NCBI RefSeq assembly: GCF_000331025.1
Contig: NC_020055.1
Coordinates: forward strand, 1,043,870-1,107,869
DNA length: 64,000 nucleotides
Source of the DNA: Maridesulfovibrio hydrothermalis AM13 = DSM 14728
GTDB taxonomy: Bacteria; Desulfobacterota; Desulfovibrionia; Desulfovibrionales; Desulfovibrionaceae
Reading direction: 5' to 3'
Both the position numbers and the translations under genes were made by a program. This document shows, in pieces, positions 36,073 through 44,344 of this stretch. Numbering within the stretch: the stretch's first letter is position 1; the number at the start of each line of letters is the position of its first letter. Under the pieces are notes generated by a model. That model saw only the letters and a program-made list of their open reading frames with translations, was not told the origin of the DNA and did not search any database.

Positions 36073-36114
36073 AACCCAGAGAACCCTTTACAAAAAAAAG
36101 GTTCTCTGGGCCTT
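36073..36114 (-). terminator. Terminator of the small acidic protein gene
   Basis: Perfect 11-bp stem CCCAGAGAACC / GGTTCTCTGGG around a loop of A residues. Read leftward it ends in TTTTATAAAAATTT. It lies about 20 bases after the stop of the gene at 36134-36523. Confidence 0.85.
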
Positions 36115-36133
36115 TAAGGGCCGCTTAAAACAT

Positions 36134-36523
36134 TTATTGATTGGAATGAGATTCGCGGATTCTTGCTGCGAGGTAATCTTTTATTTCTAAATCTTCAGCA
36201 TCAAAACAATGACCGTCCTGACCGAGCAGTCCGCCGGGAACGAGGTCGCCCAGTTCATCAGGGTCTGTTATGCAGTCACCGAAAAAACAAACCGACAGCC
36301 AGCGATTTTCAGGATCATCATCAATAACATCAACCATAACATAGAGAGGCCATTTAGTCTGAGATGTTTTCACACCGCGCATGGAGTAGGTAACACCGGG
36401 GCGGGCGTGAAATTCAATTTCAGTATCAGCTAAAGACTCCAGAAGATTTTTGAATTCAACAAAAATTTCTTTGACACCTGCGGGATCCTGATCCCAGTCA
36501 GAAACAAATTTTTCAAGTTCCAT
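36134..36523 (-). CDS. Small acidic soluble protein of unknown function
   Basis: 129 aa, strongly acidic, without signal or membrane segments. AGGAG lies eight bases before the ATG, and a good terminator follows, so it is a real single-gene unit. Features: a helical N-terminus (VKEIFVEFKNLLESLADTEIEFHARPGVTYSMRGVK), then strands around WPLYVMVDVIDDDPENRWLSVCFFGDCITDP, and a C-terminal DGHCFDAEDLEIKDYLAARI. The layout, with a body that could bind a small ligand or metal, is not enough for a function. I do not recognise a family. It is divergent from fur, which starts about 240 bases away. Confidence 0.8.
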   Translation of the reverse strand: MELEKFVSDWDQDPAGVKEIFVEFKNLLESLADTEIEFHARPGVTYSMRGVKTSQTKWPLYVMVDVIDDDPENRWLSVCFFGDCITDPDELGDLVPGGLLGQDGHCFDAEDLEIKDYLAARIRESHSNQ

Positions 36524-36617
36524 TTTATAACTCCTTACTTAATATAATTTTCGTCCCAGACCATGCAAATGAGAAATTCATTAAAAACACGGTCTGCAAA
36601 TATGATTAACTAATTCA

Positions 36618-36642
36618 TAATGACTACACATTTTCGTCATTA
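36618..36642. promoter_or_regulatory. Inverted repeat between small acidic gene and fur
   Basis: TAATGAC (36618-36624) is mirrored by GTCATTA (36636-36642), with an 11-base spacer. It lies between divergent genes, one encoding a Fur-type repressor, so a regulator site is plausible. It does not match the classical Fur 19-mer. Confidence 0.35.
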
Positions 36643-36761
36643 ATTTGCGACCTTCATACTATTATGTACGCTTATGGGCAATGAGGATTTGACATTAACC
36701 TTTGATACAATGTAGGGAGACTATATTCGTAACGGTAATACTAAATTTCTGGATACAGATA

Positions 36762-37199
36762 ATGAAAGCAGCACAAGATATTTTTACTGAGTATCTGTCT
36801 AAACAGAGACTCAAAATGACCCCTCAGAGAAGGACCATTCTTGATGTATTTTTAAATGAAGAAGGACACATTTCTTCTGAAGAGCTTTATAATCTTATCC
36901 GAAAAGAAGACTCCTCCATCGGGCAGGCAACTGTATACCGTACCCTTAAACTTCTCGCAGAATCCGGTATTGCTAAAACTGTTGATTTCAACGACGGCGT
37001 TATCCGCTATGAACATAAGTACGGGCATGAGCATCATGACCATCTTGTTTGTGAATGTTGCGGAAAAACCATTGAAGCCGTTGATCATGAAATTGAACAT
37101 CTGCAGAAAGAACTCGCAAAAAAGCATGGTTTCGTGCTTACCCATCATGAAATGTACCTTTTCGGCGTCTGTAAGGAGTGTCAGGAAAAAAGCGAATAA
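36762..37199 (+). CDS. fur: Ferric uptake regulator family protein (Fur)
   Basis: 145 aa from the ATG at 36762 (MKAAQDIF), which gives the normal Fur N-terminus. An upstream in-frame start would add 20 non-conserved residues. The winged helix (about 8-85) has LKMTPQRRTILDVF and GQATVYRTLKLLAESGI. The metal sites are visible as HEHHDHLVC and the zinc pairs CECCG and CKEC. Fur represses iron-uptake genes when loaded with iron. Fur, PerR and Zur are hard to separate by sequence, but the HHDH and YEHKYG pattern fits Fur. It stands alone with a terminator 30 bases downstream. It may act on the metal transporter operon at 45.6 kb or elsewhere (inference). Confidence 0.88.
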   Translation: MKAAQDIFTEYLSKQRLKMTPQRRTILDVFLNEEGHISSEELYNLIRKEDSSIGQATVYRTLKLLAESGIAKTVDFNDGVIRYEHKYGHEHHDHLVCECCGKTIEAVDHEIEHLQKELAKKHGFVLTHHEMYLFGVCKECQEKSE

Positions 37200-37228
37200 T
37201 ACGCAGATATTTCCTTCATACACACTTA

Positions 37229-37263
37229 AAAACGCCGCCTGAAAACAGCCGGCGTTTTTTTTG
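37229..37263 (+). terminator. Terminator of fur
   Basis: AAACGCCG pairs with CGGCGTTT, followed by eight or more T residues in total. It lies about 30 bases after the fur stop. Confidence 0.88.
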
Positions 37264-37365
37264 GTCTTTAGGAAAAAATATATAGGCTGGTGACGGGAAT
37301 ATTCTTTCCCATTAATTTTAAACAGTAATGACACGGCTACCCCGCCAACAGATACAGAGGATTGT

Positions 37366-37740
37366 ATGATCAAGCCTGACTTTGAAAAAATGAACGGTCT
37401 AATACCGGCTATCGCACAGGATGCCGAAACAGGCGAAGTCCTGATGATGGCATACATGAACGAAGAAGCGTGGAATAAAACGCTGGAAACAGGTGATGCT
37501 CATTATTGGAGCAGAAGCCGCAACACCCTCTGGCATAAAGGCGGCACATCAGGTCATGTTCAGAAGATCAAATCCATCAGAATCGACTGCGATGATGATA
37601 CGCTTGTTCTTCTCATTGACCAGATCGGCGGGGCCGCTTGTCACAAAGGTTATAGAAGTTGTTTTTTTCGTGAACTTAAGGACGGCGAAACTATTGAATG
37701 TTCGCCCATAGTTTTTGACCCCAAGGAGGTATACAAATAA
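37366..37740 (+). CDS. hisI: Phosphoribosyl-AMP cyclohydrolase HisI
   Basis: 124 aa, the single-domain form without the HisE pyrophosphohydrolase. It opens the adenine ring of phosphoribosyl-AMP in the third step of histidine synthesis. Metal-binding and catalytic parts are clear: [48 protein letters not shown] (key: the DCDDD cluster and the two Cys). AGAGGAT precedes the ATG. The stop codon overlaps the hisG start by one base (TAATG), so the two are co-translated. The remaining his genes are not in the window. Confidence 0.96.
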   Translation: MIKPDFEKMNGLIPAIAQDAETGEVLMMAYMNEEAWNKTLETGDAHYWSRSRNTLWHKGGTSGHVQKIKSIRIDCDDDTLVLLIDQIGGAACHKGYRSCFFRELKDGETIECSPIVFDPKEVYK

Positions 37741-38615
37741 TGTCCAATACACTTAAAATAGGTCTCCCCAAAGGCTCTCTCCAAGACGCAACCATCAAAC
37801 TTTTCGCCAAATCAGGCTGGAAGATCAATCTGCACCACAGAAACTACTTCCCTGATGTTAACGACGAAGAACTGACCATCTCCATGTGCCGTGCACAGGA
37901 AATGGCCAAATACGTGGAAGACGGAGTTCTTGATGTAGGTATGACCGGTAAAGACTGGATACTTGAAAACAACTCCGATGTTGTGGAGGTTTCAAGCCTC
38001 GTATACTCCAAAGTGAGCAACCGTCCTGCACGCTGGGTTCTCGCTGTATCCGGTGATTCCCCGTACGAGAAACCCGAAGATCTGGCCGGTAAAAAAATTG
38101 CCACTGAACTTCTCGGCGTTACCAAAAGATATTTTGAAGAAAAAGGTATCGATGTAGAAGTATTCTACTCCTGGGGAGCGACAGAAGCAAAAGTTGTTGA
38201 AGGTCTCTGTGATGCAATCGTTGAAGTTACCGAAACAGGTACTACCATCAAAGCACACGGCCTGAAAATAATCGATGATGTCATGCTCACCAATACCAGA
38301 CTCATCGCCAACAAAGATTCATGGAATGACAGCTGGAAACGCAAAAAAATCGAAAATATCAACCTTCTGCTGCAAGGCGCACTCAAGGCTGAAAAAATGG
38401 TTGGACTCAAAATGAACATGCCCAAAGATGTTCTTGAAAAAGCCATGAAAGTAATGCCAAGCCTGAATTCACCTACTGTGTCTGATCTTTCAGATCCCAA
38501 ATGGGTTTCTGTTGAGATCATGATTGAAGAAGTTGCAGTACGCGAGCTTATCCCCGAACTGATCGATATGGGCGCAGAAGGTATCATCGAATATCCGCTC
38601 AATAAAGTTATCTAA
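37740..38615 (+). CDS. hisG: ATP phosphoribosyltransferase HisG, long form
   Basis: 291 aa, so the long form with a C-terminal regulatory ACT-like domain (about 220-291) that lets histidine inhibit the enzyme. It joins ATP and PRPP in the first step of histidine synthesis. Characteristic segments: [21 protein letters not shown] at the start, [13 protein letters not shown] near residue 67 and [21 protein letters not shown] with the PRPP loop near residue 160-175. AAGGAGG lies about 10 bases before the ATG, inside hisI. Two hairpins follow the stop. No hisZ partner is needed for the long form. Confidence 0.96.
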   Translation: MSNTLKIGLPKGSLQDATIKLFAKSGWKINLHHRNYFPDVNDEELTISMCRAQEMAKYVEDGVLDVGMTGKDWILENNSDVVEVSSLVYSKVSNRPARWVLAVSGDSPYEKPEDLAGKKIATELLGVTKRYFEEKGIDVEVFYSWGATEAKVVEGLCDAIVEVTETGTTIKAHGLKIIDDVMLTNTRLIANKDSWNDSWKRKKIENINLLLQGALKAEKMVGLKMNMPKDVLEKAMKVMPSLNSPTVSDLSDPKWVSVEIMIEEVAVRELIPELIDMGAEGIIEYPLNKVI

Positions 38616-38620
38616 ATGTC

Positions 38621-38693
38621 CCGGAAAGGCTTTGCCTTCGGCAGCCCTTCCGGAATCAGAGAGGGAAAACTTTTTTTAAGAGTTTTCCCTCTC
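38621..38693 (+). terminator. Two hairpins after hisG (probable terminator region)
   Basis: First hairpin 38621-38653: CCGGAAAGGC...GCCCTTCCGG. Second 38659-38693: GAGAGGGAAAAC pairs with GTTTTCCCTCTC around a T-rich loop. The arrangement resembles paired terminators, but the T tract lies in the second loop rather than after it. Confidence 0.55.
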
Positions 38694-38896
38694 TCAATTC
38701 ACTCTTTGATGAAATTTTTATTTCGGGTTCAAAGTCTTGTATTTTTCTCCGGCTCAATTTAATAATTTTAGACCTGACTATGACAACTGAAAGTTTTCGG
38801 GAAGTCCAGAGCACCATTTCTCACAAATCCACAGGACGGGGCTAACCAATAAACTATCTGGGCCTCAAAGAGCCGCCGGAGGCATTTTACACTCAC

Positions 38897-39052
38897 ATGT
38901 TCAAATTACTACTCTTCATCGGCATACTCGTACTTATTTTCGGTTACCGTAAAAAACAGAAAAAAAAAGGCGGAATCAATATTAATACGATTCTACTGGC
39001 AGCTCTTGTTGTTCTTTTTCTTATCTCCATCCTCACCCGCTTTCAGAACTGA
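38897..39052 (+). CDS. Small membrane protein, 51 aa
   Basis: A short gene not covered by longer frames. ATG at 38897 opens 51 codons: a hydrophobic helix (residues 2-16), a strongly basic loop (YRKKQKKKGG), and a second hydrophobic helix (about 31-46). GGAGG lies 14 bases upstream, farther than ideal. The topology of two helices joined by a positive hairpin is that of many small inner-membrane proteins. It lies 281 bases after hisG and 74 before the molybdopterin oxidoreductase gene, same direction. Function unknown; I rate it real mainly because the hydrophobic pattern is so regular. Confidence 0.55.
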   Translation: MFKLLLFIGILVLIFGYRKKQKKKGGININTILLAALVVLFLISILTRFQN

Positions 39053-39126
39053 TTAGTTCATTCTGCTATGAATACGTGATATAAGACTTATCGATCACTT
39101 AAATTTACCTGACCGCGAGGTTTCAT

Positions 39127-41034
39127 ATGTCTATATCTGCCTGCACTTTAGATTGCCCCGGTACTTGTTCATTTATTGTTGAAAAAAAAGGTGAACAGGC
39201 GACCATCAAAGGCAATCCGAAACATCCATTTTCCAAGGGACTTATTTGTGCAAAAGGTAAAGCTCTTTTAAAAAGAATCAATCATCCTGACCGCATCACT
39301 GCCCCACTCTTAAAACGCAATGGTAAATTTGAGCCTATATCATGGGATGAAGCTTTTAAAATCTGCGCAGCTGAAATTAAAGGGCTTGATGCTGAGGAAT
39401 GTCTACATATCAAAGGCTATGGCTTTCGAGGTGTTCTGGCTAAAGCAAGCACTGTTTTCTTTAGATCACTGGGCGCGCTGGAAACATATGGATCACTTTG
39501 CGATGAAGCCGGTTGCGAAGCAATAATACAAAACTTCGGATCGCTGGATCAGAACAATATTTCAGATCTTGATAAGGCCGACATCATAGTTAACTGGGGC
39601 AAAGACCTGTCGAGAAGTTCGATTCATATTACAGCCCTCATAAAAAAACTCAGAAAAAGCGGAACCAAAGTCATATCCATCTCACCGGGCGGAGATGGCA
39701 ACGAAAAACTAAGCGATGAAACGATCCTCATCAGGCCCGGAACAGACAGATTTCTTGCCGCGGCAATAATCAGAATCTTGATTGAAGGTGGTAATATTGA
39801 AGCGCAGGTTGTTAAGAACAGTATCGGATATGATGAATTCAAAAATTTAATTCTTAAATATGACAGCATAGAATTAGCAGACCGTTGCAATGTCAGCATT
39901 GAAAATATTCGGAAACTGTCCAGCATATACAAATCAGACAAAAACGTATCGTCACTTATCGGTTGGGGAGTTCAGAGATATTCATTCGGAGGAGAAAATG
40001 TTAGATACATAACAACACTCTGCGCTCTGAGCGGCAAGCTGGGAAAAGAAGGATCAGGATTCTATTACAACATTTCATCAGGCCGTAATTTTGCCTCATG
40101 GGCAGATACCCCTGATACACCGCAAGAACGCAAAGTGCTGCTTCATGATTTAAAGAATGAACTTGAAGCACGAGATATCAAAGTCAAATTCATGTGGATT
40201 GATGGAATCAATGTTGCCAATCAGGTTCCTAACTGCACCGAGGCGGCGCAGGCTGTTGAAAACTGCAAATTCGTTGTCACGGTTGATGCTTTCATGAACG
40301 ACACCGCAGCAAGATCGAATCTGATCCTGCCCTGCGCTTTAACTATGGAACGTGATGAAATTCTGGGCAGTGCTATGCATAACTGTATTGCATGGTCAGG
40401 AAAAGTTTTCGAACCAAAAGGTTCAGCCATGTCTGATTTTGATATAATCAGAAAGCTGGGCAGTCTTGTTTTTGAAAATAACCCAATTCCCAAAGCTGAA
40501 ACCTGCTTTAAAAAAGCCATCCAAACACCAAGCATCACGAATTCATTGGAAGAAATTAAGAAACAGGGCTTCATAGAAACTACATGGCCAGTACTTGCAT
40601 ATGAAAATTATGTATTCGGATTTGCTGATGGAAAAATGCGTTTGCCGAAAAAACTTAATTCTAATCCGCAAAAGGAAAAAGGGTTCAACCTGCTGACTCT
40701 CGTCAATAAAAACTATATCCATTCGCAAATCCCTGCCCAGAAACAGGATAAGCTTCCTGAACTTTACATTTCATCCGAATCCCCCTATCTGGCTGAACTT
40801 GAAAACCATTCTGAAGCTATGCTCTGCACCGACATCGGTAAACTTAAAATTACAATCAGAATAGACAACACCATACACCCTGATGCAGCAATCATCCGCC
40901 GAGGCGGATGGATGAAATTTAAACAGAATGCAAATTCCATTATCGCGCCCCTTATCACTGATATAGGTGTAGGAGCAGCATATTACAGCCAGAAAGCATG
41001 GCTTGAACCATCATCATTATCGATAAGCGATTAA
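39127..41034 (+). CDS. Molybdopterin-dependent oxidoreductase, DMSO-reductase family
   Basis: 635 aa. N-terminal cysteines C6, C10, C14 and C41 (in LICAKGK) form the usual [4Fe-4S] site. Conserved pieces follow: DRITAPLLKRNGKFEPISWDEA, the probable molybdenum-ligand Cys in YGSLCDEAG (C125), GWGVQRYSFGG and, near the C-terminus, the dinucleotide-binding domain with IHPDAAIIRRGGW. No signal peptide is seen, so it is likely cytoplasmic. It binds two molybdopterin guanine dinucleotides and a Mo or W ion. No electron-transfer or membrane subunit gene is adjacent, so substrate and partner are unknown. It resembles the short formate-dehydrogenase-like/unassigned branch. AT-rich start region, ATG at 39127. 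Confidence 0.9.
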   Translation: MSISACTLDCPGTCSFIVEKKGEQATIKGNPKHPFSKGLICAKGKALLKRINHPDRITAPLLKRNGKFEPISWDEAFKICAAEIKGLDAEECLHIKGYGFRGVLAKASTVFFRSLGALETYGSLCDEAGCEAIIQNFGSLDQNNISDLDKADIIVNWGKDLSRSSIHITALIKKLRKSGTKVISISPGGDGNEKLSDETILIRPGTDRFLAAAIIRILIEGGNIEAQVVKNSIGYDEFKNLILKYDSIELADRCNVSIENIRKLSSIYKSDKNVSSLIGWGVQRYSFGGENVRYITTLCALSGKLGKEGSGFYYNISSGRNFASWADTPDTPQERKVLLHDLKNELEARDIKVKFMWIDGINVANQVPNCTEAAQAVENCKFVVTVDAFMNDTAARSNLILPCALTMERDEILGSAMHNCIAWSGKVFEPKGSAMSDFDIIRKLGSLVFENNPIPKAETCFKKAIQTPSITNSLEEIKKQGFIETTWPVLAYENYVFGFADGKMRLPKKLNSNPQKEKGFNLLTLVNKNYIHSQIPAQKQDKLPELYISSESPYLAELENHSEAMLCTDIGKLKITIRIDNTIHPDAAIIRRGGWMKFKQNANSIIAPLITDIGVGAAYYSQKAWLEPSSLSISD

Positions 41035-41723
41035 CTCTTTTTCACTCTATGTAAACAGATATACACCTATCTAAGTCCAAAAAAACATCTCGATTACGCA
41101 ATCAATATCTGTCAATTTAAATTTATGATTGCTTTATTTCAGCACTAAGTAGTACGTTACTTATATTCCAGTTCTGACACTCCACTCAAACAGTTCTGGG
41201 AATCAGGTTTCTCATGACCTCTGTTTTGAGATCGGCTGCAATTTATTAAATTACAGCCGATCCATCATTTTCAAGGCTTACTCACAAAATCTCCCGACCG
41301 GCATTTAATCCAATACTGCAAATACCCCGCTGCAATTTCACAGTTGACCACACAGACGATTAAGGTTATCGATAAGCCAGTTAATGCATATTTCAACTGT
41401 ATCGCATTCTTTAAGTGACGATCAACTCCTTCCGATTGCACTTTATTACTGAAATGCGGTTTTGGGCGGCGTCGGAAAGGGATTGTATACCATGCTTGTT
41501 TTTGAAGGTACCCGGTTTCAAATTATGAGCATAATTTCCTGATCTCCGGCCCGCCCTGCCCTTATTGCTGATTATTAAATTACATCTGTTGAGTCAGTCT
41601 TGGAGCTTCAATATTTCCGGATTTCACAACTTGGTAAAATATGTTTTGATTTTTCGTAATAAAAATATTGGGACTCAAAATAACCTATAGGCTTAAAAAC
41701 TTTTTTCACAGGACAAGTCCTAA
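41035..41723. other. 689-base intergenic region
   Basis: No supported gene on either strand. A terminator-like hairpin lies at 41230-41262. The stretch from about 41340 to 41700 has AT-rich segments but no recognisable RNA or repeat. Longest open frames are short and without ribosome sites. Confidence 0.5.
41230..41262 (+). terminator. Terminator-like hairpin
   Basis: GATCGGCTG pairs perfectly with CAGCCGATC around a 15-base AT-rich loop. It lies about 195 bases after the molybdopterin oxidoreductase stop. There is no long T tract (CCATCATTTT follows), so it is a weak terminator or a transcript-stabilising hairpin. Confidence 0.4.
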
Positions 41724-42674
41724 ATGACGACTGACACATTCACTCATAAAGACCTTTCATCCATTACGGGCGTGTCTGTCACCACCATTAAAAGCTACCG
41801 CAAAAAGTTTCCTGAATTTTTTTTCATCTCCGGCCACGGCAAGCCGCTCAGATTCCGCAAAGGCACTGATAAGCTTTGCATACGCATCCGGGATCTCTTT
41901 GATAAAAATTTATCGGTAAAGCAGATCAGGTCTAAACTTTTGACAGAATTTGAATCAGTTAAATCTGATCGTCAGCTATCGGTAACCAAAGCAGATACTT
42001 CCGTCAGCAGCGACGAATTTGAAAAACTTTCCCGTACCACGATGCAGATGATGAATGGTCTGGCTGCCTTGGTTACGGCGCAGGCTAAAGCAGAACAGAG
42101 GCTTGGAAGAATTGAAAAATCCATTAAAGAACTGATAGAAATTCAATCCGGTAACAACTCATCCAGCAACGAACTGCTTGCAGAGATTAAAAATGTTCTG
42201 AGCAGTGCCGGTTCACTTCAGCAGCCTGAAAGAGTCACGGCCAAAAAAGTCATCACTATTAAAAAGGAAAACGGCAAAGCCGAATCATATGCCTTTGAAT
42301 CAGACTACAGCACTATTGAGCCGGAAAAAGATTTCCTTGAGCTGCCGGTCGTTATTCAATCTGAGAATGAAGAATTCCTAGGCATGCCCGGCAGACCCGG
42401 ACATCCGTTTACTCTCCATGAACTGGTTTATCTGATCACCAGAAAAAAAGACAATGTCGCATCCAAGGTATGGCATAAACAGGGAAGAGACTGGATATTA
42501 TCTTTCAAAACACCAGACGGTCTGCTTTATGAACTTTTTTTTCAACGCACAAAAACCCCTAAAGGGAATATTGTCTCTTTTTTTAAACAGTTGAATATCA
42601 ACTCAGAACCGCAAAACCAATCTTATATCATTACCTTTTTCCGTGAAGTTCGAGATTTGATCGACAGCGTGTAA
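41724..42674 (+). CDS. MerR-like helix-turn-helix protein with coiled coil, larger paralogue
   Basis: 316 aa. The N-terminus is a MerR-type winged helix (about 7-75): HKDLSSITGVSVTTIKSYRKKF, then a wing with GKPLRFRKGT and VKQIRSKLL. A Gln/Lys/Glu-rich helical stalk (about 95-165) suggests a coiled coil. The C-terminal half (about 170-316) is a mixed domain with PGRPGHPFTLHELVYLITRKK and LYELFFQRTKTPKGN, unfamiliar to me. AGGA precedes the ATG. It lies 205 bases upstream of glnA, which might suggest nitrogen control, but that is only position. It shares the HTH-plus-stalk design with the gene at 778-1455. A DNA-binding role is likely, function unknown. Confidence 0.7.
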   Translation: MTTDTFTHKDLSSITGVSVTTIKSYRKKFPEFFFISGHGKPLRFRKGTDKLCIRIRDLFDKNLSVKQIRSKLLTEFESVKSDRQLSVTKADTSVSSDEFEKLSRTTMQMMNGLAALVTAQAKAEQRLGRIEKSIKELIEIQSGNNSSSNELLAEIKNVLSSAGSLQQPERVTAKKVITIKKENGKAESYAFESDYSTIEPEKDFLELPVVIQSENEEFLGMPGRPGHPFTLHELVYLITRKKDNVASKVWHKQGRDWILSFKTPDGLLYELFFQRTKTPKGNIVSFFKQLNINSEPQNQSYIITFFREVRDLIDSV

Positions 42675-42732
42675 ATCCTTTTCAAAAATATTGCTGATAT
42701 CGATTGCAGAAATAATACTTAATCAGCTACTA

Positions 42733-42762
42733 TTGACATGGATATCATTAATTTTCTATCAC
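42733..42762 (+). promoter_or_regulatory. Weak candidate promoter for glnA
   Basis: TTGACA at 42733-42738 and TATCAC at 42757-42762, spacer 18 bases. The -35 is perfect and the -10 is poor. It lies about 118 bases before the glnA start. No sigma-54-type GG/GC pair was seen. Confidence 0.3.
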
Positions 42763-42879
42763 TATCTTCAATTATAACAATTAGTTAATCAATTTTATTA
42801 AATCACAGTAAAAGTCTGTTTTCTTTTTTAATAAATTTCCTGATACGAATTTATAACTTCTTTTTTTATGGAGGAGACC

Positions 42880-44226
42880 ATGATGACTGCGCCAATCTTC
42901 AATTGTAAAAATGCGGACGATGTTCTAAAGGCTGTTCGTGACTATAACATCAGCTTTGTTCAGTTCTGGTTCGTAGACATTCTCGGAACACTTAAAAGTT
43001 TTCAGATTACCCCAAAAGAACTTGAAGCCTCATTTGAAGAGGGCATGGGCTTTGACGGTTCATCAATTCTAGGATTCACCAGAATTGAAGAATCAGACAT
43101 GATCGCCATTCCTGATCCTACCACTTTTCAGCTCTGCTCATGGCGTCCAACAGAACGTCCGGTTGCAAGAATGTTTTGTGATATCCAAAAACCAGACGGA
43201 ACACCTTATGAAGGTGACAGTCGCTGGATACTCAAAAAAACACTCGATAAAGCAGCTGAGCGCGGGTACACCTATTATGTAGGACCTGAGCTTGAATTTT
43301 TCCTTTTCAAAGATGAGAAAGGAACCCAGATAATCGACCGTGGCGGATACTTTGATGCTCCGCCTTTAGATTTAGGTAACGACGTTCGCCGTGACATTAT
43401 TTTTTCTCTGGAACAGATGGGCTATGATGTTGAATACAGCCACCACGAAGTAGCACCCAGCCAGCATGAAATAGACCTGCGTTATGCTGAAGGTATGAAA
43501 ATGGCCGATACGGCCATGACTTACCGCGTAATTGTCAAGGAAGTTGCCCGTAAACACGGTATTTACGCTACTTTTATGCCCAAACCGATCTTTGGTGAAA
43601 ACGGGTCCGGCATGCACGTACACCAGTCACTTTTCAAAAACGGACGTAACGTATTTTTCGATGCCAACGATGAGTATCACTTAAGCCCTGAAGGCAAGAG
43701 CTACATTGCCGGTATTTTAAAGCATGCACCGGAAATGACCTGTGTTACCAACCAATGGGTGAATTCCTACAAACGTCTGGTTCCCGGCTACGAAGCACCG
43801 GTCTACGTATCATGGGCCAGAAAAAACCGTTCCACACTTGTGCGTGTCCCCATGTACAAACCCGGCAAGGAAAATGCCACCAGAATGGAGCTGCGCTGTC
43901 CTGATCCAGCCGCCAACCCCTATCTCTGCTTCGCTGTAATGCTGCAAGCAGGCCTTAAGGGAATAGATGAGGGCTACAAGCTTCCAGATCCTATCGAAGA
44001 AAATGTATTTGCCATGGATGGTCCAACTCTCGCTGAGAACGGCATCACAGCACTGCCCGGCAACCTTTATGAAGCCGCAATCGCCATGAGAAACAGTGAA
44101 GTGATGAAAGAGTGCCTCGGTGAACACATCCACACTAATTTGTACAAAAATAAAATTAAAGAATGGGATGACTACAGAACCCAGATAACCGAATACGAAA
44201 TAGGCCGTTATCTACCGGTACTGTAA
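42880..44226 (+). CDS. glnA: Glutamine synthetase, type I (alpha-like)
   Basis: 448 aa. The ATG at 42880 follows GGAGGAG. ATG-ATG doublets make 42883 an alternative. Type I motifs: VQFWFVDILGTLKSF, GFDGSSILGF, GPELEFFLF, HHEVAPSQHEIDLRY, ENGSGMHVHQSLF. It joins ammonia to glutamate with ATP. The length and the lack of a tyrosine in the DPIEENVFAM region (the beta type has a NLYxLPxxE adenylylation site) point to the alpha type, which is controlled by feedback and GlnR-like means rather than adenylylation. A terminator follows at once, so it is monocistronic. This is the main entry point for nitrogen here, downstream of the Kor-supplied 2-oxoglutarate. Confidence 0.95.
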   Translation: MMTAPIFNCKNADDVLKAVRDYNISFVQFWFVDILGTLKSFQITPKELEASFEEGMGFDGSSILGFTRIEESDMIAIPDPTTFQLCSWRPTERPVARMFCDIQKPDGTPYEGDSRWILKKTLDKAAERGYTYYVGPELEFFLFKDEKGTQIIDRGGYFDAPPLDLGNDVRRDIIFSLEQMGYDVEYSHHEVAPSQHEIDLRYAEGMKMADTAMTYRVIVKEVARKHGIYATFMPKPIFGENGSGMHVHQSLFKNGRNVFFDANDEYHLSPEGKSYIAGILKHAPEMTCVTNQWVNSYKRLVPGYEAPVYVSWARKNRSTLVRVPMYKPGKENATRMELRCPDPAANPYLCFAVMLQAGLKGIDEGYKLPDPIEENVFAMDGPTLAENGITALPGNLYEAAIAMRNSEVMKECLGEHIHTNLYKNKIKEWDDYRTQITEYEIGRYLPVL

Positions 44227-44241
44227 TCTGAAATAAACTAT

Positions 44242-44281
44242 ATGCCCTTCATCCAGAATCAGGATGAAGGGCATTGCTTTT
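44242..44281 (+). terminator. Terminator of glnA
   Basis: Perfect 13-bp stem ATGCCCTTCATCC / GGATGAAGGGCAT with a 7-base loop and TGCTTTTTA following. It lies 15 bases after the glnA stop. Confidence 0.88.
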
Positions 44282-44344
44282 TATTTTATCCGGCTTTCGG
44301 AGCCAAAATAATAAATTTCATAAGAGTCCAGAGGGGACTGATGA

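Noticed and set aside
36689-36711. TTGACA / TACAAT as the fur promoter
   Set aside because: The spacer is only 11 bases, too short for a normal sigma-70 promoter.
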